6,879 bases of DNA, from positions 337-7,215 of the forward strand of contig PLCI01000127.1 of NCBI GenBank assembly GCA_003135595.1, written 5' to 3'. Below are positions 1-6,192 of this stretch, in pieces (the first letter of the stretch is position 1; each line of letters opens with the position of its first letter). A program made the translations under genes and the position numbers. The notes beneath the pieces were generated by a model. That model did no database searches and was not told the origin of the DNA. It saw only the letters and a list, made by a program, of their open reading frames with translations. The stretch comes from Acidimicrobiaceae bacterium. Its GTDB lineage: Bacteria; Actinomycetota; Acidimicrobiia; Acidimicrobiales; RAAP-2.

Positions 1-978
1 GACATCCAGCGCAAGCAGATGTACGACGAGTACGCCGGGCGCGAGGGCGACATCGTCACGGGCATCGTCCAGCAGACCGACAGCCGCTACACGCTGCTCG
101 ACCTCGGCAAGGTCGAGGCGCTGCTGCCCCAGGCCGAGCAGATCGCCTACGAGCGCTACGACCACGGGGCGAGGGTGAAGGCCTACATCGTCGAGGTCCG
201 CAAGACGACCAAGGGCCCGCAGATCGTGGTCAGCCGCACGCACCCGGGGCTCGTCAAGCGCCTCTTCGAGCTCGAGGTGCCCGAGATCGCCTCGGGGATC
301 GTCGAGATCAAGGCGCTTGCGCGAGAGCCCGGCCACCGCACCAAGATCGCCGTGTGGTCGAACGACCACAACGTGGACCCCGTCGGGGCATGCGTCGGTG
401 CGCGTGGCTCACGCGTGCGCATGGTCACGAACGAGCTCAAGAGCGAGCGGGTCGACGTCGTGCCGTTCTCAGAGGATCCGGTCGACTTCATCCAGTCCGC
501 CCTGCAGCCCGCGCGCATCCGCGAGGTTCGTCTCGACGAGGACGGCAACGCGACGGTGATCGTGAACGACGCCCAGCTCTCGCTCGCGATCGGCAAGGAG
601 GGCCAGAACGCGCGGCTCGCCGCGCGGCTCACCGGCTGGCGCATCGACATCCGCTCGGAGACCCAGGACGCCGAGGAAGCCGAGATCGAGTACGCCGCGG
701 GGGAGTGGGTCGAAGAGGACGGCCAGATGGTGTGGCACCCCGCCCCCGAGGAGGAGGACGCGACGAGCGCGAGTGACGCCTCGGAGGCGCCCAGCGCTGA
801 CGCCGGCGCTAACGCCGGCACCGGCGCTGGGAGCGACGGCGAGGCGCCACCCGAGCCTGAGGCCGCGCCCGCGCACGACGAGGGCCCGGCCGTCGAGGCG
901 GACGGCGCGAGCGAGCTGGCCGTCGACACGTTCGCGAAGGACGAGGCCGCCGTCTTGAGCGAAGGGACGACGGCCTAG
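1..978 (+). CDS. nusA: Transcription termination/antitermination factor NusA, 5'-truncated by the window edge
   Basis: NusA binds RNA polymerase and nascent RNA in the cytoplasm and modulates pausing, termination and antitermination. The reading frame is open from base 1, so the gene begins upstream; 325 residues and a TAG stop are visible. In visible numbering an S1 domain runs from about residue 13 (REGDIVTGIVQQ) to 80. KH1 carries VGACVGARGSRVR with its GxxG loop (GARG) at 133-136, and KH2 carries LSLAIGKEGQNARLAARLTGW with GKEG at 198-201. The N-terminal polymerase-binding domain is mostly off the edge. After KH2 (about residue 220) comes a tail of roughly 100 residues rich in Asp, Glu, Ala, Gly and Pro, including WVEEDGQMVWHPAP; it does not resemble the folded AR1/AR2 repeats of E. 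coli NusA. The in-frame ATG at base 19 is internal, because conserved sequence continues before it. infB follows after 124 bases, the classic order. Identification is firm; the role of the tail is unknown. Confidence 0.96.
   Translation, partial: DIQRKQMYDEYAGREGDIVTGIVQQTDSRYTLLDLGKVEALLPQAEQIAYERYDHGARVKAYIVEVRKTTKGPQIVVSRTHPGLVKRLFELEVPEIASGIVEIKALAREPGHRTKIAVWSNDHNVDPVGACVGARGSRVRMVTNELKSERVDVVPFSEDPVDFIQSALQPARIREVRLDEDGNATVIVNDAQLSLAIGKEGQNARLAARLTGWRIDIRSETQDAEEAEIEYAAGEWVEEDGQMVWHPAPEEEDATSASDASEAPSADAGANAGTGAGSDGEAPPEPEAAPAHDEGPAVEADGASELAVDTFAKDEAAVLSEGTTA
790..831 (+). repeat. Imperfect 21-base inverted repeat inside the nusA tail
   Basis: Bases 790-810 and 811-831 are approximate reverse complements, with 17 of 21 positions matching by hand alignment. 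The outer eight bases (CCCAGCGC / GCGCTGGG) match perfectly, as does an inner CGCCGGC-type block. The unit GACGCCGGC/AACGCCGGC also recurs directly, so the palindrome may simply come from Ala/Gly-rich codon repeats (DAGANAGTGAG). It could fold as an RNA hairpin within the nusA coding sequence. Confidence 0.5.
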
Positions 979-997
979 CCTGTCGCGTCCGCACCGA

Positions 998-1019
998 CGC
1001 TCGCGCCGCACGGCGAGCG
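998..1019 (+). terminator. Stem-loop 19 bases after the nusA stop
   Basis: CGCTCGC (998-1004) and GCGAGCG (1013-1019) form a perfect 7-bp stem around an 8-base loop. An alternative inner pairing of GCC with GGC is possible. No T-run follows, so it is not a canonical intrinsic terminator. It could attenuate or pause transcription between nusA and infB, or protect the nusA 3' end. The structure is seen in the sequence; its function is inferred. Confidence 0.35.
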
Positions 1020-1056
1020 CCGAACGGGCGGGATGAGCGGTGTGGGAGACTTAGTG

Positions 1057-1082
1057 GTCGCGCGCCTGCGGCGCGTCGCGAC
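1057..1082 (+). promoter_or_regulatory. Stem-loop just upstream of the infB ribosome-binding site
   Basis: GTCG + CGCGCC (1057-1066) pairs with GGCGCG + CGAC (1070-1075 and 1079-1082) around a 3-base TGC loop. There is a 3-base bulge at 1076-1078. The ten base pairs end 10 bases before the infB Shine-Dalgarno sequence, so the element lies in the infB 5' leader. It may tune infB expression, but chance pairing in GC-rich DNA cannot be excluded. Confidence 0.3.
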
Positions 1083-1092
1083 GGAGAACGAC

Positions 1093-1098
1093 GAGGGA
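1093..1098 (+). promoter_or_regulatory. Shine-Dalgarno sequence of infB
   Basis: GAGGGA at 1093-1098 lies just upstream of TTG at 1103; the GAGG core leaves a 6-base spacer. It supports the unusual TTG start, which also gives the conserved IF-2 N-terminus PKKIRVYELARELG. Confidence 0.65.
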
Positions 1099-1102
1099 CA
1101 GT

Positions 1103-3835
1103 TTGCCGAAGAAGATTCGTGTGTACGAGCTCGCAAGAGAGCTCGGTCTGACCAACAAGGAGGCCCTGGACCTCTCCATCTCCCTCGGGATCGGCGTGAA
1201 GAGCCACTCCTCGTCGATCGAAGACGCTCAGGCCGACCGGGTACGCCGAAAGGCGGATGCCGAGGGTCTGCGTCGCCCGGTCTCGCCGGACCACCCCGCC
1301 GAGGCTGCCCCGGCCCCGAGTGTGGCGCCCACGCCCGCGGCCCAGCCGGCGCCCGCGCCCACCGTGACGAGACCTCCGGTCGCGACAAGGGTCATCTCCT
1401 CGCAGCGCATCGCCGCGGCCTCGACGCGTGCCCCAGCACCAGAGGTGGCGCCACCGCCGGCCCCTCCTCGCACGGCGACGCCGTCGATCGAGCGCGACGC
1501 TGCCGCCGCCGCGGCAGCCGCCGTGACCGGCTCGGCCGTCGCACCAAGGCCCGCACCCACGCGCAGCGGCCCACCAGTCGGCCCTGACCCCGGTGCGACG
1601 CGCCCGCCTCGACCGCCGCTCAGCTCGTCGGGCAAGCTCATCCCCCCGCCGCCAGGTCGCCCGATGAGCGTGTCGGGCAAGCCGATCCCGCCGCCCCCCG
1701 GCGGGCCGCGGCGCCCGGGCATGCCGAGCGGGGCCCGCCCGAGCGCCCCCCGCGGTGCCGGGCCCGCGGGACGCACCGTTGCGCCTCGAACCCCTGCCGG
1801 CGCGTCGCGACCAGGTGGGCCGCCGCGCACGGGCGGACCACCGCGATCCGGGGGCGCGAGCTTCGGTGGGCGCCCCGGTGTCGGTGGCGCCCCGGGTGGT
1901 CCCCCCGGTCGCCCAGGTGCTCCTGGTGCTGGACGTGGCGCCCCGCGCGGCCGTGCCCCGCAGCGTCGGCGGTCGGGTCGGCGTCGCCGGAACCTCGAGG
2001 AGCTCGAGCCGACCCAGCTCACGACCTACGTGCCGTCCAACGCGCCTGTCCCTGAGGGCGAGATCATCGTCGAGCGTGGCTCGACGGCGAAGGACCTCGG
2101 CCCCAAGCTCAACCGCACCACGGGCGACGTCATCCGATTCCTCTTCCTCCAGGGCGAGATCGTGACGGGCACCCAGGCGCTGAGCGACGACATGGTCGAG
2201 CTGTTCGCCGCCGAGCTCGGTGCGACGGTCCGCCTCGTCGACCCCGGCGAGGAGCAAGAGGCCGAGCTGCTCGCCAAGTACTTCGAGGAGGACGAGGAGC
2301 TCGACGCGATCGACGTCGCGCCTCGCCCGCCGGTCGTCACGATCATGGGCCACGTCGACCACGGCAAGACCCTGCTCCTCGACAAGATCCGCTCCTCGAA
2401 CGTCATCGCGGGCGAGGCGGGCGGCATCACCCAGCACATCGGCGCGTACCGCGTCGAGTGGCGCGGCCACGCGATCGCGTTCATCGACACGCCGGGCCAC
2501 GAGGCGTTCACCTCCATGCGCGCTCGAGGCGCGAACGTGACCGACATCGTCGTGCTCGTCGTCGCCGCGGACGACGGCGTCATGCCCCAGACCGTCGAGG
2601 CCGTGAACCACGCGAGGGCCGCCGAGGTCCCGATCATCGTCGCGATCAACAAGATGGACCGGCCCGACGCCAACGCCAACCGGGTGCTCGAGCAGCTGAG
2701 CCAGCTCGGGCTCGTGCCCGAGAAGTGGGGCGGCGACACGGTGGTCGTCGAGATCTCGGCCCTCGAGAGCACCGGCATCGACGACCTCTTGGAGCAGATC
2801 CTCGTCGTCGCCGAGGTCGAAGAGCTGGTCGCACGCCCCACGGGCCGCGCGACGGGCGTCGTGCTCGAGGCGAATCTCGAGGTCGGACGCGGCCCTGTCG
2901 CGACCGTCATGGTCCAAGAGGGTCTCTTGGAGGTAGGTGACACGGTGGTCGCCGGCGCTGCCTGGGGCAAGGTCAAGGCCCTCGTGAACGACCTCGGCGA
3001 GAACGTGAAGGTCGTCGGACCGTCGACGCCCGTGCAGCTGCTCGGCTTCTCCGAGGCCCCACAGGCGGGCGACGAGGTGCGCGTGTCGACCGACCTCGCC
3101 CACGCGCGGACGCTGGCCGACGCGCGCGCCCAGCGCGTTCGCCTCACGGGCCACCAGCCCATCGTCGCGACGGGCGGCGCCAAGTTGGAGGACCTCTTCG
3201 AGCAGCTCCAGCGGGGCGAGACCGCGACGCTCAACCTCGTGCTCAAGGCCGACGTCCAGGGGTCGCTCGAGGCGGTCACCGAGAGCCTGCGCAAGCTCGA
3301 GCGCGACGACGTGAAGCTCGCGTTCGTGCACCGTGGCGTCGGCGGGATCACCGAGAACGACGTCCAGCTCGCCAAGGCCACCAACGCCACCATCATCGGC
3401 TTCAACGTCCGGCCCGACCGGCGCTCGAGGGAGCTCGCCGATGACCAGGACGTCGAGATCCGGACCTACGAGATCATCTACAAGCTGCTCGAGGACATCC
3501 AGGCCGCCATGCTCGGCCTGCTCGCGCCTGAGTTCGAAGAGATCGTCACCGGTGAGGCGGAGGTTCGAGAGATCTTCCGGGTCCCGCGGATCGGCGCGAT
3601 CGCGGGCTGCTTCGTCCGCTCCGGCGCCATCACGAGGGGCTCCAAGGTCCGCTTCCTGCGCGACGGCGTGATCATCTGGAAGGGCACGATCACCTCGCTG
3701 CGGCGCTTCAAGGACGACGTGCGCGAGGTCGCCGCAGGCTTCGAGTGCGGCATCGGGCTCAGCGACTACCAGGACCTGAAGGAAGGCGACCTCATCGAGA
3801 CCTTCGAGGAGCGCGAGATCCCAAGGACGCTCTAG
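1103..3835 (+). CDS. infB: Translation initiation factor IF-2
   Basis: IF-2 is the GTPase that brings initiator tRNA to the 30S subunit and promotes 50S joining. The 910 residues match a long actinobacterial form. Residues 1-52 are an IF2_N module (IRVYELARELGLTNKEALDL). Residues about 60-298 are a disordered Pro/Ala/Gly/Arg linker with an Ala8 run at 133-140. A second IF2_N-like segment lies at about 328-380. The GTPase domain follows: G1 GHVDHGKT 416-423, G2 GGITQHIGAY 440-449, G3 DTPGHEAF 462-469, G4 NKMD 516-519, G5 SAL 552-554. Beta-barrel and C-terminal fMet-tRNA-binding domains follow, including VLKADVQGSLEAV (713-725) and RTYEIIYKLLEDI (787-799). The TTG start is chosen because it directly precedes the conserved N-terminus and has a Shine-Dalgarno sequence. 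The TAG stop shares one base with the rbfA start codon, implying coupling. The usual upstream neighbour ylxR is absent. Confidence 0.98.
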   Translation: MPKKIRVYELARELGLTNKEALDLSISLGIGVKSHSSSIEDAQADRVRRKADAEGLRRPVSPDHPAEAAPAPSVAPTPAAQPAPAPTVTRPPVATRVISSQRIAAASTRAPAPEVAPPPAPPRTATPSIERDAAAAAAAAVTGSAVAPRPAPTRSGPPVGPDPGATRPPRPPLSSSGKLIPPPPGRPMSVSGKPIPPPPGGPRRPGMPSGARPSAPRGAGPAGRTVAPRTPAGASRPGGPPRTGGPPRSGGASFGGRPGVGGAPGGPPGRPGAPGAGRGAPRGRAPQRRRSGRRRRNLEELEPTQLTTYVPSNAPVPEGEIIVERGSTAKDLGPKLNRTTGDVIRFLFLQGEIVTGTQALSDDMVELFAAELGATVRLVDPGEEQEAELLAKYFEEDEELDAIDVAPRPPVVTIMGHVDHGKTLLLDKIRSSNVIAGEAGGITQHIGAYRVEWRGHAIAFIDTPGHEAFTSMRARGANVTDIVVLVVAADDGVMPQTVEAVNHARAAEVPIIVAINKMDRPDANANRVLEQLSQLGLVPEKWGGDTVVVEISALESTGIDDLLEQILVVAEVEELVARPTGRATGVVLEANLEVGRGPVATVMVQEGLLEVGDTVVAGAAWGKVKALVNDLGENVKVVGPSTPVQLLGFSEAPQAGDEVRVSTDLAHARTLADARAQRVRLTGHQPIVATGGAKLEDLFEQLQRGETATLNLVLKADVQGSLEAVTESLRKLERDDVKLAFVHRGVGGITENDVQLAKATNATIIGFNVRPDRRSRELADDQDVEIRTYEIIYKLLEDIQAAMLGLLAPEFEEIVTGEAEVREIFRVPRIGAIAGCFVRSGAITRGSKVRFLRDGVIIWKGTITSLRRFKDDVREVAAGFECGIGLSDYQDLKEGDLIETFEEREIPRTL
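1628..1708 (+). repeat. infB: Duplicated SGKxIPPPPG motif encoded in the infB linker
   Basis: IF-2 residues 176-187 (SGKLIPPPPGRP) and 191-202 (SGKPIPPPPGGP) are near-identical 12-residue units separated by three residues. They sit in the disordered linker between the N-terminal module and the GTPase part. Polyproline runs of this type slow ribosomes and normally need EF-P for translation. The duplication looks like local slippage or tandem duplication in low-complexity coding DNA. Confidence 0.7.
3823..3827 (+). promoter_or_regulatory. Shine-Dalgarno sequence of rbfA inside the infB 3' end
   Basis: AAGGA at 3823-3827 is 7 bases from the GTG at 3835. It lies within the last codons of infB. 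It decides the rbfA start, because the reading frame is open further upstream (to an ATG at 3745) and nothing upstream is RbfA-like. Confidence 0.65.
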
Positions 3836-4206
3836 TGGCACCCGCCTCGGGCTCGAAAGGCGGCTCGCATGGGTACCCTCGCGTCGCGCGGGTGAACGAG
3901 GTCCTGCGCGAGGTCGTGGCCGACTCGCTCGAGCGCCTCGCCGACGCCGAGGACGCCCTCGGGATGCTGACGGTCACCGGTGTCGACTGCGCCCAGGACC
4001 TTCGCACCGCGGTCGTCTACCTCTCCTCTATGAGTGACGAGGCAGCCGAGGTCCTCGAGGAGCGTCGCGCCCAGCTGCAGCGCGAGGTCGCGACCCAGGT
4101 GCGGCTGAAGCGCACGCCCAAGCTGTCGTTCAGCGTCGACCCGGCCGTCGTCCACGGCGCGGTGATAGAGGACGCGCTTCGCCGCCTGGCCGACACCGAG
4201 CAGTGA
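3835..4206 (+). CDS. rbfA: 30S ribosome-binding factor RbfA
   Basis: RbfA is a small KH-fold protein that binds the immature 30S subunit and helps 16S rRNA 5'-end processing and late maturation. From the GTG at 3835 it has 123 residues, a normal family length. The family N-terminus is clear at residues 14-31 (YPRVARVNEVLREVVADS), followed by the strand LTVTGVDCAQDLRTAVVYLS (45-64). The terminal part is VATQVRLKRTPKLSFSVD (85-102) and an IEDALRRL helix (111-118). The GTG shares its first base with the infB TAG and has an AAGGA Shine-Dalgarno, so translation is probably coupled to infB. The ATG at 3869 is out of frame. The stop overlaps the truB start (GTGA, four bases). In many Gram-positive bacteria a DHH phosphoesterase (nrnA) sits between rbfA and truB; here it does not. 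Confidence 0.95.
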   Translation: MAPASGSKGGSHGYPRVARVNEVLREVVADSLERLADAEDALGMLTVTGVDCAQDLRTAVVYLSSMSDEAAEVLEERRAQLQREVATQVRLKRTPKLSFSVDPAVVHGAVIEDALRRLADTEQ

Positions 4207-5111
4207 CCGAGGAGCTCCTCGGGCTCGTCGTCGTCGACAAGCCGAAGGGTCTCACGAGCCACGACGTGGTCGCGGTCATCCGCCGCGCGCTCGGCGTGCG
4301 CCGCGTCGGCCACGCCGGCACGCTCGACCCACCCGCGACGGGCGTCCTGCTCGTCGGCGTGGGCCGCGCCACGCGGCTGCTGCGCTTCTTGGAGGCGACC
4401 TCCAAGCGCTACGACGGGACGCTGTCGCTCGGGGCGACGACGAACACGCTCGACGCCACGGGCACCGTGACCGCCACGTTCGACATGACGAGCGTCACCG
4501 AGGCCCAGGTGCGCGCCGCGGCTCGCTCGCTCACCGGGGACCTCGAGCAGGTCCCCCCGATGGTGTCGGCGATCCACCACGAGGGCAGGCGGCTCCACGA
4601 GCTCGCGCGCGAGGGCATCGAGGTGCCGCGCAAGCCCCGCCGCGTCCACGTCGAGCGCTTCGACGTCGCCCCGCTCGGTGACGGCTCATGGTCATTCGGC
4701 GTCGAGTGCTCGCCGGGCACGTACGTGCGCTCGCTGGTCGACGACCTCGGCGGCGCGCTCGGCGGCGGCGCGCATCTCACGTCGCTGCGCCGCACGGGTG
4801 TCGGGCGCTTCTCGCTCGACGACGCACACGACCTCGAGGCGATCCGAGACGGGTCGCTTAGCCCGCTCGAGATGCTCCTGTCGCCGCGCTCGATGGTCGA
4901 GCACCTCGGCGTCGTGACGGTCGACCGCGCCGCGGCGGGCGCGCTCGCACGCGGCGGGACCGTGCACGTGGACGCTGGCGTGCAGCACCCAGGCGACGTC
5001 GCGGTGTGCAACGAGGCGGGGGCGCTCGTCGCGGTCGCGGTCCTGGACGCGCAAGGCGCGGTGCGACCCGAGGTCGTCGTCGCGTCGGGCGCACCACGCG
5101 ACGAGGACTAG
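4203..5111 (+). CDS. truB: tRNA pseudouridine(55) synthase TruB
   Basis: TruB isomerises U55 in the T-loop of almost all elongator tRNAs and also acts as a tRNA folding chaperone. It has 302 residues. Motif evidence: LVVVDKPKGLTSHDVV (8-23), the catalytic GHAGTLDPPATGVL (36-49) with nucleophile Asp42, the RYDGTLSLGATTNTLDATG block (69-87) with Tyr70, VSAIHHEGRRLHELAREG (121-138) and GTYVRSLVDDLG (172-183) with conserved Arg176. A C-terminal PUA-like region follows from about residue 235. His125 and His132 stand where the best-known family members have Lys and Tyr (E. coli SALK...KLYEYAR); the RRLHELAR form also looks familiar from actinobacteria, so I do not read it as loss of function. GTG at 4203 overlaps the rbfA stop by four bases and has only a weak GAG upstream, which suggests reinitiation coupling. 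Confidence 0.97.
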   Translation: MTEELLGLVVVDKPKGLTSHDVVAVIRRALGVRRVGHAGTLDPPATGVLLVGVGRATRLLRFLEATSKRYDGTLSLGATTNTLDATGTVTATFDMTSVTEAQVRAAARSLTGDLEQVPPMVSAIHHEGRRLHELAREGIEVPRKPRRVHVERFDVAPLGDGSWSFGVECSPGTYVRSLVDDLGGALGGGAHLTSLRRTGVGRFSLDDAHDLEAIRDGSLSPLEMLLSPRSMVEHLGVVTVDRAAAGALARGGTVHVDAGVQHPGDVAVCNEAGALVAVAVLDAQGAVRPEVVVASGAPRDED

Positions 5112-5121
5112 GTTCGCCACC

Positions 5122-6051
5122 GTGGAGGTGTACGCGGCTGGCTCGGTGCCACGCGACCCTTCGAGGTCCGCGGTGACCGTCGGCGTCTACGACGGGGTGC
5201 ACCTCGGGCACCGACACGTGCTCGAGCGCCTCCGCGCGACGGCGGCCGAGCAGGGACTCGTCGCTGCGGTCGTGACGTTCGACCCCCACCCCGCGGTCGT
5301 GGTCGCCCCCGAGCATGCGCCTCGGCTGCTCACCACCCTTGAGCGGCGCCTCGAGCTGCTCGGCGCCCTCGGGATCGACCGCGTCGTGGTCGTCGGCTTC
5401 GATGCGGCACGCGCGACGCAGGAGCCGCCGGCGTTCGTAGAAGAGGTGCTCGTCGGCGATCTGCGTGCCGCGAGGGTCGTGGTTGGGGAGAACTTCCGGT
5501 TCGGCCAAGGACGCCGCGGCGACGTCGCGTTGCTCGAGTCCCTCGCTGCCCGCGGCGGCTACGTCGTCGAGCCAGTCGCGCTCGACGGCACCGGCGGCAA
5601 GCCGATCTCGTCGTCGAGGATCCGCGAGGCCGTGTCGACCGGCGACGTGGCCAGCGCCGCTGCGATGCTGGGTCGCCCCCACGAGCTCGAGGGCACCGTG
5701 ATCTTGGGCGACGGCCGGGGCCGGGGGCTCGGGTTCCCGACGGCCAACCTGGACGTCCGCGACGGGCTCGTGGTCCCCGCCGTCGGCATCTACGCAGGGA
5801 CCTGGACGCGCCCTGGCGGCGAGCGCTGCGCCGCGGCGATCTCCGTCGGGCGCCGCCCGACCTTCTACGACGACGCCGACGTGCTGGTGGAGGCGTACCT
5901 GCTCGACTTCGACGACGACCTCTACGGCGAGGTGGGTCGCGTCTCGTTCCTGACCCGCCTGCGAGGCGAGGAGCGATTCGAGTCGATCGAGGCGCTGGTC
6001 CGCCAGATCGGCCTCGACGTCGCGGCCACGCGCGCCGCGGTGTCAGCCTGA
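5122..6051 (+). CDS. ribF: Bifunctional riboflavin kinase / FAD synthetase RibF
   Basis: RibF phosphorylates riboflavin to FMN and then adenylylates FMN to FAD, in the cytoplasm. The 309 residues match the bifunctional family. The N-terminal nucleotidyltransferase domain (about 15-180) has the HxGH-type motif GVYDGVHLGH (21-30), VTFDPHP (51-57), ENFRFGQGRRGD (123-134) and SSSRIREAVSTGD (163-175). The C-terminal kinase domain (about 184-306) has GDGRGRGLGFPTANLDV (196-212) with Thr207 and Asn209, SVGRRPTFYD (241-250) and VEAYLLDFDDDLYGE (256-270), where Glu257 is the expected catalytic base. The GTG at 5122 gives the usual N-terminal spacing before the first motif; a GTG at 5128 is a close alternative. 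The only upstream Shine-Dalgarno-like bases (GAGGA, 5103-5107) are 14 bases away, so initiation probably depends on truB translation, which ends 10 bases earlier. No FMN riboswitch is visible. Confidence 0.97.
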   Translation: MEVYAAGSVPRDPSRSAVTVGVYDGVHLGHRHVLERLRATAAEQGLVAAVVTFDPHPAVVVAPEHAPRLLTTLERRLELLGALGIDRVVVVGFDAARATQEPPAFVEEVLVGDLRAARVVVGENFRFGQGRRGDVALLESLAARGGYVVEPVALDGTGGKPISSSRIREAVSTGDVASAAAMLGRPHELEGTVILGDGRGRGLGFPTANLDVRDGLVVPAVGIYAGTWTRPGGERCAAAISVGRRPTFYDDADVLVEAYLLDFDDDLYGEVGRVSFLTRLRGEERFESIEALVRQIGLDVAATRAAVSA

Positions 6052-6057
6052 CGGGTC

Positions 6058-6071
6058 CCCGGCCGGCCGGG
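6058..6071 (+). repeat. 14-bp perfect GC palindrome after ribF
   Basis: CCCGGCCGGCCGGG lies 7 bases after the ribF stop. It can fold as a 5-bp stem with a 4-base loop. The downstream bases also allow an alternative pairing of CCGG (6067-6070) with CCGG (6077-6080). No T-run follows. It may be a weak terminator or 3'-end stabiliser for the upstream operon. Confidence 0.3.
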
Positions 6072-6106
6072 CTCGACCGGCTCGGCAGCGACTGGAAGTT
6101 GGTTCC

Positions 6107-6115
6107 TGCTATCGT
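6107..6115 (+). promoter_or_regulatory. Candidate extended -10 promoter for rpsO-pnp
   Basis: TGCTATCGT fits an extended -10 element (TGn then TAnnnT), with the hexamer TATCGT at 6110-6115. It lies in a locally less GC-rich patch of the ribF-rpsO gap. No convincing -35 is seen at 17 bp, as often with extended -10 promoters. Predicted transcription start is about 6121-6123, giving a leader of about 70 bases. An rpsO promoter at this place would agree with rpsO-pnp being a separate unit in other bacteria. Confidence 0.45.
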
Positions 6116-6123
6116 CTCGGACC

Positions 6124-6141
6124 GGACGGCTGACGCCGTCC
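6124..6141 (+). promoter_or_regulatory. 5'-leader hairpin of rpsO mRNA
   Basis: GGACGGC (6124-6130) and GCCGTCC (6135-6141) form a perfect 7-bp stem with a TGAC loop. It begins at or next to the predicted transcription start. Ribosomal protein S15 represses its own mRNA through structured leaders in several phyla, with a different fold in each. This hairpin and the weaker pairings downstream (GCGC 6147-6150 with 6156-6159, or CAGT 6150-6153 with ACTG 6160-6163) could form such a site. The structure is seen; S15 binding is only a hypothesis. Confidence 0.35.
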
Positions 6142-6192
6142 CCCGCGCGCAGTTGGCGCACTGTCGGGCTCTCACTGAGGTACCACCACGTC

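Noticed and set aside
183..1011. Minus-strand frames of 248 and 180 codons over nusA
   Set aside because: Both mirror the conserved S1/KH coding sequence and have Ser/Ala/Arg-skewed composition with no motifs.
1033..1587. A plus-strand frame of 184 codons starting in the nusA-infB gap, considered as ylxR
   Set aside because: It has no YlxR motif and runs out of frame through the certain infB gene; composition is typical of a shifted frame.
3745..3834. Upstream extension of rbfA to an ATG at 3745
   Set aside because: The extra 30 residues lie wholly inside infB in another frame and do not resemble RbfA; the GTG at 3835 has a Shine-Dalgarno and gives the normal length.
809..3841. An open reading frame of 1010 codons on the minus strand, antisense to nearly all of infB
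   Set aside because: Very high GC3 removes stop codons from the antisense frame. The predicted protein is low-complexity Asp/Arg/Leu-rich and tracks the codon pattern of infB; such antisense frames are known annotation artefacts.
5040..5121. FMN riboswitch upstream of ribF
   Set aside because: Only 10 bases separate truB from ribF, and no conserved FMN-aptamer blocks are visible in the truB end.
4017..5682. Minus-strand frames of 142 to 274 codons over rbfA, truB and ribF
   Set aside because: All lie opposite well-supported genes and show only complement-driven composition.
5330..6175. Minus-strand frame of 281 codons over ribF and the ribF-rpsO gap
   Set aside because: Almost all Arg/Ser/Pro/Gly, no recognisable domain, opposite conserved ribF sequence.
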